Shown here: one piece after another, positions 7,964 to 15,397 of the stretch
Numbering within the stretch: position 1 is the stretch's first letter
Layout: the number at the start of each line of letters is the position of its first letter
NCBI GenBank assembly: GCA_052315315.1
Contig: JBLSDE010000023.1
Location: 1 to 27,075, forward strand
Length of the DNA: 27,075 nt
Reading direction: 5' to 3'
Source of the DNA: Cuniculiplasma sp052315315
GTDB lineage: Archaea; Thermoplasmatota; Thermoplasmata; Thermoplasmatales; Thermoplasmataceae
Notes under the pieces: model-generated
What the model saw: the letters and a program-made list of their open reading frames with translations, nothing else
Databases searched by the model: none
What the model was told of the DNA's origin: nothing
Made by a program: the position numbers and the translations under genes

Positions 7964-10693
7964 GTGAAAGGAATGGACGAAAGAATTAATTTTTCTGATT
8001 TTTTTACAGATGATTTTGCTCGTTTTGTGAAATCTCAAGGTTTTAAAAATCTTACAGAAGCTCAGGAAAAATTCATACCAGTTGTTAGATCCGGAAAGAA
8101 TGCTGTTCTGATCTCGCCTACTGGTAGCGGAAAAACTGAGGCAGCCATATTTCCAATTCTTGATCGCATAAGATCTGAAGACCTCACACCAGTAAGCTGC
8201 ATATTCATAACCCCTCTTAGGGCATTGAACAGAGATATGCTTTATCGTCTGAAGAAGTATGGCGAAAGCCTTGGACTTAAGGTTCAGGTGAGACACAGCG
8301 ATATTTCTGAGAATGAGAGAAGAGAAATCAGAGACAATCCGGCACCAATTCTGATTACAACACCAGAATCCCTTCAGATACTCTTGAATTCCAGGAAGAT
8401 GTCGAATTCATTGAAAAATGTAAAATTCGTAATAGTAGACGAACTCCATGAGATGGCTCAAAACGAGCGTGGAACACAACTATCAATTGGTCTGGAGAGG
8501 CTGAAGGAAATTGCAGGGAACTTTCAGAGAATAGGTCTTTCAGCTACAGTTGGGAATCCTGAAGAAATATCAAAATTTCTATCTCCTCAGGATCCTGTGG
8601 AAATTGTTCACACAAGTCTTGTAAAATCAATGGACTTTCTTGTGGAAATTCCAGAGAAGGCTCCAGAGGAGGTTTCCAATAAAATGGGATGTGATCCAGA
8701 TTATGCAGGTGCTATAAAAAGAATTCACGATCTTGTCATGAGTCATTCAGGCACTCTTGTCTTTGTTAATACAAGGAGTGTGGCAGAAGATATCTCTTTC
8801 CGTCTATCTCTCTATTATGGTGATATACCAGTAATGGTTCACCACGGTTCACTGTCTAGGGATATACGGGAAGAGGCAGAAAGAAAATTCAAGGCATCCC
8901 TGATCAAAGGGTTGATATGCACCTCATCACTGGAATTGGGTATAGATATTGGTACGGCGGATCTTGTAATTCAGTTCAATTCTCCAAGGCAGATAAATAA
9001 ACTGATTCAGAGAATAGGAAGATCAGGACATTGGATTGGAAGCATCTCAAAAGGAATCATTCTCTGCACCGACATTATTGAGTTAGAAGAGGCAAATGCC
9101 ATAGTAAATCAAATACAGGAAAGTGTTCTTGAGCCCGTACTCATAAGGGAAAAATCAATGGCCACTCTGGCAAATCAGGTTTTGTTAAGAGTGCATCAAT
9201 TGAGAAAGTTTGACAGTCTTGAATTTTATAGATTAATACACCAAGCGTACCCATTTAGAAATCTTAGCTATGAGGAATATGAGGAACTTTTGATATTTCT
9301 AAATGATTCCAGAAGAATTCATTACAAGGATGGTAATGTAACTCCTGGGTATGGTTCCCTTGATTATTTTATTGGGAATATATCAATGATACCAAGCGAG
9401 AAGAATTACAGAGTAATCGATATAATACAAAAGAAATTTGTAGGAACACTTGACGAAAGATATGTTCTAAACGAGATAGAACCTGGATCATATTTTGTAA
9501 TAAGAGGTTCAACGTGGAGAACAATACGCTTGGACGAGGATAAGATACTCGTAGAACCATTCAGAACTGCAGCCCTGACACCAAAATGGACTGGAGAAGA
9601 TATTCCAGTACTTCCAGACGTAACTTTTAGGGTATCAGAAAATAGGAGAATGAAAGTAATAAGTAAGAATTTGGAAGAAAAATCTGCAGAAAAACTTGCC
9701 CAGTGGTATATGAACGATATAGGTCTGATAGATCGGGTTATAGTTGAAACAAAGGGAAATGAGGTCATAATTCAAATTTTACTAGGTACAAAGGCTAACT
9801 TCGCCCTTTCTGAAATTATGGCCTCAATAATATCTGCATTCACAGGAGAAAGTGTTGAGACCGATTATTCCCCCTATCATATATATCTACGATCTTCCAT
9901 GAAGATCGGGGCTGAGGAAATCGTCAAGACTATCAGGAGCCTCTCTAACCGGGATTTAATATCAACTATTGAAAATACTGCCAGAAGATCCAGGTTTTTC
10001 AATGGTGTATTCCTATATGAAGCAAGAAAGTTTGGTATAATAAAGAAAGATGCAGACATGTCAAGAATTAGAATGGAGAAAATTGTAGACTCATACAGGA
10101 GCACAATTCTTTACAGAGATTCTGTAAGGAAAATGATGTATGACTATATGGATATAGACGAACTCAATAATTTTCTCAAGAGCCTGGATAAGATTGAATT
10201 TGTGACAAAGAATGGATTTTCAGACGGTACGGAGACATTTTTAACCCATTATTCAGAAAGAATAGCACCACTTAAGCCAACTAAGGCAATAGTTGATTCC
10301 ATAAGGGAAAGGCTCCTGAATGAGGAGATTACTCTTATATGCACCAGATGTTTTTGGACTCACACCGACAAAGTCTTAAACATAAAAAACACAAAGTGTA
10401 AAAACTGTGGAAGTTCACTGGTTGCTGCAATATCTCCATATGAAAAGGATTCTATTATCAAAGCCATTTCGCAGGATAAAATTACTGCCAAGGAGAAAAA
10501 CGCCCTTTCAAAATCTGCACATCTGGTAAGGGAGAGAGGGAGAGATGCATTGATGGTTCTAGCAGGAAGGGGAATAGGCCCAGAAACCGCATCAAGGCTT
10601 CTATCGGTGAGATATCTGAACGATGATGATCTCATTCAGAATATAATTAGATCTGAAAACGATTTTTCGAAGAACAGGAGGTACTGGAATTGA
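7964..10693 (+). CDS. lhr: Lhr-type superfamily 2 helicase
   Basis: The 909 aa product is a large ATP-dependent helicase acting on DNA or RNA. Seen in order: LTEAQ (Q-motif region, about 31-35), Walker A PTGSGKT (52-58), DELH (159-162) as the DExH box, LSATVGN (motif III), VFVNTRS (motif IV), the ICTSSLELGIDIG segment (motif V) and QRIGRSGH (motif VI). The long C-terminal part with winged-helix and Lhr-specific region ends in a zinc-finger-like C793/C796 plus C812/C815 set and an AGRGIGPETASRLL helix-hairpin-helix near 869-880. This marks it as an archaeal Lhr rather than a short helicase; which aLhr subtype cannot be settled here. The GTG at 7964 could be replaced by ATG at 7973. The Toprim gene overlaps its stop. 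Confidence 0.93.
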   Translation: MKGMDERINFSDFFTDDFARFVKSQGFKNLTEAQEKFIPVVRSGKNAVLISPTGSGKTEAAIFPILDRIRSEDLTPVSCIFITPLRALNRDMLYRLKKYGESLGLKVQVRHSDISENERREIRDNPAPILITTPESLQILLNSRKMSNSLKNVKFVIVDELHEMAQNERGTQLSIGLERLKEIAGNFQRIGLSATVGNPEEISKFLSPQDPVEIVHTSLVKSMDFLVEIPEKAPEEVSNKMGCDPDYAGAIKRIHDLVMSHSGTLVFVNTRSVAEDISFRLSLYYGDIPVMVHHGSLSRDIREEAERKFKASLIKGLICTSSLELGIDIGTADLVIQFNSPRQINKLIQRIGRSGHWIGSISKGIILCTDIIELEEANAIVNQIQESVLEPVLIREKSMATLANQVLLRVHQLRKFDSLEFYRLIHQAYPFRNLSYEEYEELLIFLNDSRRIHYKDGNVTPGYGSLDYFIGNISMIPSEKNYRVIDIIQKKFVGTLDERYVLNEIEPGSYFVIRGSTWRTIRLDEDKILVEPFRTAALTPKWTGEDIPVLPDVTFRVSENRRMKVISKNLEEKSAEKLAQWYMNDIGLIDRVIVETKGNEVIIQILLGTKANFALSEIMASIISAFTGESVETDYSPYHIYLRSSMKIGAEEIVKTIRSLSNRDLISTIENTARRSRFFNGVFLYEARKFGIIKKDADMSRIRMEKIVDSYRSTILYRDSVRKMMYDYMDIDELNNFLKSLDKIEFVTKNGFSDGTETFLTHYSERIAPLKPTKAIVDSIRERLLNEEITLICTRCFWTHTDKVLNIKNTKCKNCGSSLVAAISPYEKDSIIKAISQDKITAKEKNALSKSAHLVRERGRDALMVLAGRGIGPETASRLLSVRYLNDDDLIQNIIRSENDFSKNRRYWN

Positions 10694-11076
10694 GCGATCA
10701 AAGGTTGCTTAGTATTCTCGAATTGGAAAAGGAGAGAAACATTCAAGTCCCAATAATCGTGGAAGGCATTCATGATATTAACGCTCTAAGGAAAATCGGT
10801 TTTACTGGAAACATAATAAAGATAAACGATGGTACAAGTATACATGAATTCTGTATGAGGATATCAAGCAAGTATGAGGAAATCATAATGTTGACTGATT
10901 TCGACAAAAAGGGAAGGCAATTAAGGGAACGAATAGAATCACTGCTCTTATTGAACAATGTTCATGTTAGCACAACCCTTTGGAGAACATTAAGAAAATA
11001 TAATATAAAAAGCGTAGAGGACCTTCCCTCACTGATAAGTTCCATTGAAAACGAAATGAGAGAGAATCGGAATTAA
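10690..11076 (+). CDS. Small Toprim-domain protein
   Basis: The 128 aa product is a lone Toprim fold of the archaeal small-Toprim type. The catalytic signature is visible: IIVEGIHD with Glu25, and LTDFDKKGR with Asp70 and Asp72 (the DxD), the residues that bind metal in topoisomerases, DnaG primase and RNase M5-like enzymes. The gene starts at TTG inside the helicase stop (TTGA overlap), with an AGGAGGT Shine-Dalgarno sequence 8 bases upstream, so it is translationally coupled to the helicase. A nuclease or strand-nicking partner role to the helicase is reasonable but is inference. The substrate, DNA or RNA, cannot be told. Confidence 0.85.
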   Translation: MSDQRLLSILELEKERNIQVPIIVEGIHDINALRKIGFTGNIIKINDGTSIHEFCMRISSKYEEIIMLTDFDKKGRQLRERIESLLLLNNVHVSTTLWRTLRKYNIKSVEDLPSLISSIENEMRENRN

Positions 11077-11102
11077 ATTAATGCCGTTATCATAATTATA
11101 AT

Positions 11103-11840
11103 TTAAGAGTCAGAAAAGAACCGTTTTCCCTCTGGGGAATCATACATCTGGAACTTTGCATTATATGTCTTTTCCAGATTTTCAATTGTCAGTATTTGTT
11201 TTGTTTCGCCATAATCCATAATCTTCCCCTCCTTCATTAAAACCATTTTATCCGAAACCTTAGATGCATAATTTATGTCGTGAATCACAACTATTATTCC
11301 TTTTCCCATTTTTTTCAGGTTTTTCAGTATACTTGTTAGCGATGAAATTTTATCTATATCTAGAAAGGATGAAGGTTCATCCATAAATATATACCTGGAA
11401 TCCTGATATATACCTGCCGCTATCATTACCATTCTCTTTTCTCCTCCACTCAGCGTCAAAAAATCACGATCCAATAAATGAGGTATGGCGCATATGGATA
11501 GTGCCTCGATCATTGAAGCCTCATCGTCCCCCCTTGTAAAAGCAGATATTTCCATTATGTCTCTCACGGTGAAACTCATAGGCACCGGTATTTCCTGTTT
11601 GACTACTGCTATTTTCCTTGATATCTCCCTCTGTGTCATCTTACGGATACTTATTCCATCGATATTTATATCTCCAAATTCGTATTTGTTCAAGCCAGAT
11701 AGAACGTTAATTGTGCTTGTCTTGCCTGAACCATTTTTACCACAAATTGATAGTATTTCACCCTCACTGAGTTTCAGATCGATGGGACCGATATTAAGCG
11801 AACCTCTTTTAAATTCTAGACTCTTCGCTTCAATTGTCAT
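11103..11840 (-). CDS. ABC transporter ATP-binding protein, metal-chelate/vitamin B12 type
   Basis: This is the cytosolic ATPase of a binding-protein-dependent importer. Counting from the ATG at 11840 (245 aa), Walker A is GKNGSGKT (34-41), the Q-loop is in VVKQEIPVP, the ABC signature is LSGGEKRM, Walker B is YIFMDEPSS, and the switch His is in VVIHDINY. The layout matches FecE/BtuD/HemV proteins. The start overlaps the stop of the permease gene by 11 bases (ATGACAATTGA); an in-frame GTG nine bases upstream (11849) is a possible alternative. It is the last gene of the three-gene operon, and converges with the Toprim gene across 26 bases. Confidence 0.93.
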   Translation of the reverse strand: MTIEAKSLEFKRGSLNIGPIDLKLSEGEILSICGKNGSGKTSTINVLSGLNKYEFGDINIDGISIRKMTQREISRKIAVVKQEIPVPMSFTVRDIMEISAFTRGDDEASMIEALSICAIPHLLDRDFLTLSGGEKRMVMIAAGIYQDSRYIFMDEPSSFLDIDKISSLTSILKNLKKMGKGIIVVIHDINYASKVSDKMVLMKEGKIMDYGETKQILTIENLEKTYNAKFQMYDSPEGKRFFSDS

Positions 11841-12888
11841 AATAACCACGATTGGAAATCTTCATCATAAGAAGCATGAAGAATGGCACTCCTATGATTC
11901 CTGTAATAATCCCAATGGGAATAACTTCGCCAATTACTATACTATGAGCCAAATCATTACTTAGAATAAGAAATGTTGCGCCTAGCATTGCAGAGGCAGG
12001 TATCACGTTTTTATTTGAACCTCCGAAAATCAGTCTAGATACATGGGGAAAAATAAGCCCTACAAAACCTATAAGCCCACTTATGGAGACAACAGCGGAA
12101 ACTGAAATGGTTGATATGATTATTGCCATTGCCTTTGTCCTTTCAACATTTACCCCTACCGATCTTGCATGATCCTCACCCATCTGAAGGGCGTTCAGCT
12201 CCTTGCTCATTGAAAATAGGATAATCGAAGAGAGTATGACCAGAGGTACAACAATCATATCTTCACTCCATGATATCCCTTGCAAGGATCCTAGAAGCCA
12301 GAAGAAGACCTCATTTTCCATATTGGGCCTGCTATATAGCAAAAGGGCAACTATGGAGGTCATGAAAAGGGAGATTGCAATTCCTGTGAGTAACATAAGC
12401 ACTGGTGGGCTTCTTCCCCTCCTCATTGACATTCCATAAACCATTCCTACAGTGAGAAGGGAGAAAAGAAAGGCTGAAAATTGAAGTGAATAACTCCCAA
12501 AAAAATAGAAACCAAATACTATTACAATTACGGCGCCAAATGTCGCACCGCTAGAAACCCCTGTAATATATGGTTCGGAAATTGGATTTCTAAAGATGCT
12601 TTGTATAACCGCACCTCCTACTGCCAGAGATGCACCCACTGCTGCTGCACCTATGATTTCAGGTTCCCGAAGAACAACAACTATTTCATAATACTTAAAA
12701 GGAACAGAGAGACTGTGGTACCCAGTTTGATATAAAAAGGATTCAAATACATATTTTAACGGAATTGAAACAGGGCCAACCAGCGTAGAAAAGATTACGG
12801 ATAGCATAAAAAATACAACGATTAGAAAATACCCTACTCTTCTTCTATTTTCGAATAGATTTACCGAGATTAGCCTGTTTCTAAACAT
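11830..12888 (-). CDS. FecCD-family ABC transporter permease
   Basis: This 352 aa multi-span protein is the membrane channel of the importer. Near the N-terminus a hydrophobic segment (YFLIVVFFMLSVIFSTLVGP) starts the core. The family signature LREPEIIGAAAVGASLAVGGA follows, then FRNPISEPYITGVSSGATFGA, and near the end GFVGLIFPHVSRLIFG with the coupling-helix region that contacts the ATPase. About ten hydrophobic spans fit FecCD/BtuC. Gene order binding protein, permease, ATPase, with 8-base spacing before it and an 11-base overlap after it, shows a single operon. The substrate is not determined; iron-siderophore, heme and cobalamin are the usual choices. Confidence 0.93.
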   Translation of the reverse strand: MFRNRLISVNLFENRRRVGYFLIVVFFMLSVIFSTLVGPVSIPLKYVFESFLYQTGYHSLSVPFKYYEIVVVLREPEIIGAAAVGASLAVGGAVIQSIFRNPISEPYITGVSSGATFGAVIVIVFGFYFFGSYSLQFSAFLFSLLTVGMVYGMSMRRGRSPPVLMLLTGIAISLFMTSIVALLLYSRPNMENEVFFWLLGSLQGISWSEDMIVVPLVILSSIILFSMSKELNALQMGEDHARSVGVNVERTKAMAIIISTISVSAVVSISGLIGFVGLIFPHVSRLIFGGSNKNVIPASAMLGATFLILSNDLAHSIVIGEVIPIGIITGIIGVPFFMLLMMKISNRGYYDN

Positions 12889-12896
12889 CTTTAATA

Positions 12897-13865
12897 CTAC
12901 TCCGATTGAACCTGCTTTGGCTCAGGGTTGTACTGAAGGGATATGGGAAAAGCTGGAAGGTTTGCTTTTATTCCATATACTTCATATAAGAGCCAGGAAA
13001 CTCCGTATACACATCTAAATGTTGGTTCCTGAAATACGTTATCATTGAATATGCTGTATATCCTGTGTGTCTTATAGGCAGACGTTTGTATGTATGGGGT
13101 CTCATTAACTAACGATGTGTTGAAGTATTGATCTAAAATTAATACCTGAGGGTTTCCGCTTACAATGATTTCGTTTGAAATTTCATAATATCCTGTCTGA
13201 TTGGCGGCGATATTCTTCATATGCGCATATTCAAAAATCTGGTTCATAAAAGTTTCATTACCCGCTGTCCATGTACCGTGAGAACCTGGATAAAGAGCAT
13301 AGAACATTGAGTATACTTGTGGTACACTTATATTTTGGAACACATTGAGAGACTGATTTATCCATCTGTTGATGATCGATGCATTGCTCTGGGTTCCGGT
13401 GAGTTCCCCAAGAAGTGTTGTCTGTTGCTCTATGAGATTAAAACTTGTGTTAGTCCCCGATGAAAGAAAAACATAATCAATTCCCAGGGAAAGTAACTGA
13501 TTTATCTGACTCTGGGAGTAATTTGTAAATGAAATTACTGCATCTGGTGAGAGGTTTACTATTTGCTGTATGCTCATTGCCGGGTAATCAGATACATTGG
13601 GAAGATTCTCGTTTGGAGGATAGGAGTCATAACTGTTACCACCAACAAGGTATTTGTACGCACCAAGAGCATATAAGGTCGTTGTTGCTGCTGGATCAAG
13701 GGAAACAATTTTCGTAAGTTTTACTCCCTGTATGTTATTTGTATTAACACCGATTACTATCCCCTTTCTGGGATGAGTCTGGTAGGCATCATAGACTATA
13801 AGCCCTGCTACTATCACAACTACGACTACTGATAATGCCAGAATTTTCCTATTGGTATCGTTCAT
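12897..13865 (-). CDS. Membrane-anchored substrate-binding protein of the ABC importer
   Basis: The product is about 322 aa (ATG at 13865; GTG at 13874 is an alternative). An N-terminal hydrophobic helix (LALSVVVVVIVAGLIVYDAY) anchors it in the membrane with the rest outside; there is no lipobox Cys. The outer part is a BtuF/FhuD-like helical-backbone fold: KIVSLDPAATTTLYALGA near its start, then the conserved NLSPDAVISF and LSLGIDYVFLSSG, and in the second lobe GNPQVLILD. Several N-x-S/T sequons suggest glycosylation. It is the first gene of the importer operon. Substrate is unknown; the fold is used for iron chelates, heme and cobalamin. Confidence 0.88.
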   Translation of the reverse strand: MNDTNRKILALSVVVVVIVAGLIVYDAYQTHPRKGIVIGVNTNNIQGVKLTKIVSLDPAATTTLYALGAYKYLVGGNSYDSYPPNENLPNVSDYPAMSIQQIVNLSPDAVISFTNYSQSQINQLLSLGIDYVFLSSGTNTSFNLIEQQTTLLGELTGTQSNASIINRWINQSLNVFQNISVPQVYSMFYALYPGSHGTWTAGNETFMNQIFEYAHMKNIAANQTGYYEISNEIIVSGNPQVLILDQYFNTSLVNETPYIQTSAYKTHRIYSIFNDNVFQEPTFRCVYGVSWLLYEVYGIKANLPAFPISLQYNPEPKQVQSE

Positions 13866-13900
13866 GAAATTCACTTTACTAATATGAAATTAACTTCAAA

Positions 13901-13910
13901 TATATAAATT
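13901..13910 (-). promoter_or_regulatory. TATA box of the ABC importer operon
   Basis: On the minus strand the element reads AATTTATATA, one of the clearest TATA boxes in the window. It lies 36-45 bases before the ATG at 13865 and 27-36 before the alternative GTG at 13874, predicting a leader of at most about 15 bases. Confidence 0.55.
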
Positions 13911-13963
13911 TATTTTGAAATGATTTGTGTATTTCTCAGGTCATTGATTTTTACTATCCTGCT

Positions 13964-13992
13964 GTTTGAATCTTCCTGCTTTATTTTCAAAC
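13964..13992. promoter_or_regulatory. Inverted repeat between divergent genes, possible operator
   Basis: GTTTGAA (13964-13970) and TTCAAAC (13986-13992) form a perfect 7-base inverted repeat with half-sites about two helical turns apart. It lies between the importer operon and the divergent GT2-like gene. Such spacing suits a dimeric regulator, but the region is AT-rich and this could be chance. Confidence 0.25.
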
Positions 13993-14032
13993 TGAGTTGA
14001 AGTTCCCTTGATTATTTCAGTCTTAAAGATAA

Positions 14033-15163
14033 ATGTTTAAAAATATGATAGTATTAGTTCCACTGAAATTCTGGAAATTTATTCTTTTCGATCATATTGA
14101 AATATGCAATGAAAATAGAAAGTGTAGATTCTTAACAAAAGTTTATCACTGTATTGCACATTTCCGGATAGTGCCAGAAAGTTATTCACAGCAGGTCAGA
14201 TTTTACGAATTAAGAAAAACTCAGAAGTTTAACGTGAAATTAAGTTTCATATGCATTTTTTCTGGTCGGGATACACTTTTGGAAGAATCAATCGAAAGTA
14301 TAATTGACATAGCTGAAGAAACTGGTTTAAAATACGAGATCCTGATCATGAATAACACTTTCTACGGAATAAATCCTCAGGCAGTGGAAGGAATAAAAAA
14401 GACAAGTGTGGAGCTAAAAATAATTCAATCTCCTGGTCTAATAAGAGGCACAGCTAAAAACGAGGCATTTAAAAACGCCAGTGGTAATTATGTAGTTTTG
14501 TTTAACCCTGAAAAAGTATATGAAATATCTTATGCCGATCTACTATATTCATTCGTGAGGCAAAGAGAAAAGAGAATGTTGTTTTCAGAATTAATCATCA
14601 TACCAAGGGACATAATAGAAGAAAATCATGGTTGGAAGAATTTGCGTGTATCTGAGGATCTAGAATTTTTTACAAGAATTTCAAAAAACAACGGCATCCT
14701 TTTTTATCCAACAGAAGGAAGAAAAACAATGGATACGTTCATACAATACCGCCCTTCACAGATTCAGAAGAAGAGGGAATACCGGAGACTAAGCAGGGTG
14801 AAAAAAGTTTCTTTGTTAAGAGATATGACCGTAGGTTGTAACTATGGCTTCAAGGACCTATTTCTTCTGGCTGATAATTCTGAGAGAAAAAACATAAGTG
14901 AGCGGTTGATCCTTATTGCAGCCTACATTTCGTCAAAGACTGGAGAACCAAAGGTAATGAAACAGGAAAAAAACAATTATGTACAATTTATGGAAGCAAT
15001 GTTCGAATCTATTATTTTAGGAGAATATAAGAGATTTGACTTCTTTCAAAAGCCACTCCGGATAAGCATAACTGAAGATGAGAATAAGTATCTAGCTCAG
15101 AGGAGCGAAATCTGGACCAAGATAAGGCCATCTATCAAGCCTTTTGTGGATAATAAAATATAG
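14033..15163 (+). CDS. Degenerate GT2-like glycosyltransferase-fold protein
   Basis: The 376 aa frame contains a GT-A-like core from about residue 68. There is a strand-turn KLSFICIFSGRDTLLEESIESI, a second strand YEILIMNNTFYG, the GT2-like LIRGTAKNEAFKNASGNYVVLF, and a later VSEDLEFFTR (207-216) resembling the GT2 ED motif. The nucleotide-sugar-binding acidic residues are altered: the usual DxD after the hydrophobic strand is replaced by LFNPEK (156-161) and the early DDxSxD by MNNTFYG. It may be inactive or a binding protein. The N-terminal 65 residues are not GT-like, and an in-frame GTG at 14234 gives a start right at the fold, so the true start is uncertain. It stands apart from neighbours but lies at the edge of the envelope gene block. 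Confidence 0.7.
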   Translation: MFKNMIVLVPLKFWKFILFDHIEICNENRKCRFLTKVYHCIAHFRIVPESYSQQVRFYELRKTQKFNVKLSFICIFSGRDTLLEESIESIIDIAEETGLKYEILIMNNTFYGINPQAVEGIKKTSVELKIIQSPGLIRGTAKNEAFKNASGNYVVLFNPEKVYEISYADLLYSFVRQREKRMLFSELIIIPRDIIEENHGWKNLRVSEDLEFFTRISKNNGILFYPTEGRKTMDTFIQYRPSQIQKKREYRRLSRVKKVSLLRDMTVGCNYGFKDLFLLADNSERKNISERLILIAAYISSKTGEPKVMKQEKNNYVQFMEAMFESIILGEYKRFDFFQKPLRISITEDENKYLAQRSEIWTKIRPSIKPFVDNKI

Positions 15164-15362
15164 TCTATGTTCTTTTCATTGAAAATAAATCCAAATTATA
15201 CTATCTCAATAAGAACTTGAAATAAGAGAATCGATGATTTTCTATTAATTCAAAAAAGATCTTTCAGATTATTCTTACACTAATAAAAATAATAAAATTC
15301 AATCACCTTAATAGCAATAATACCTTGGTTAAGGGTGCAATTTATTCAACAGTTCTAAGAAA

Positions 15363-15370
15363 TTTTATAT
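15363..15370 (+). promoter_or_regulatory. TATA box for the surface glycoprotein gene
   Basis: TTTTATAT ends 27 bases before the ATG at 15398, the spacing expected for a leaderless transcript. This supports ATG 15398 over the internal ATG at 15416. Confidence 0.5.
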
Positions 15371-15397
15371 CTAAAATTATTCAACAACCGGTATTTA

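Noticed and set aside
7901..8296. Minus-strand ORF of 131 codons across the Asp-rich ORF and helicase start
   Set aside because: It is the complement of the GAT/GAC repeat (hence His-rich) and of helicase coding sequence; no ribosome-binding site or family match.
14033..15163. Frameshifted glycosyltransferase pseudogene
   Set aside because: The frame is continuous and the fold elements occur in normal order; only the catalytic residues differ.
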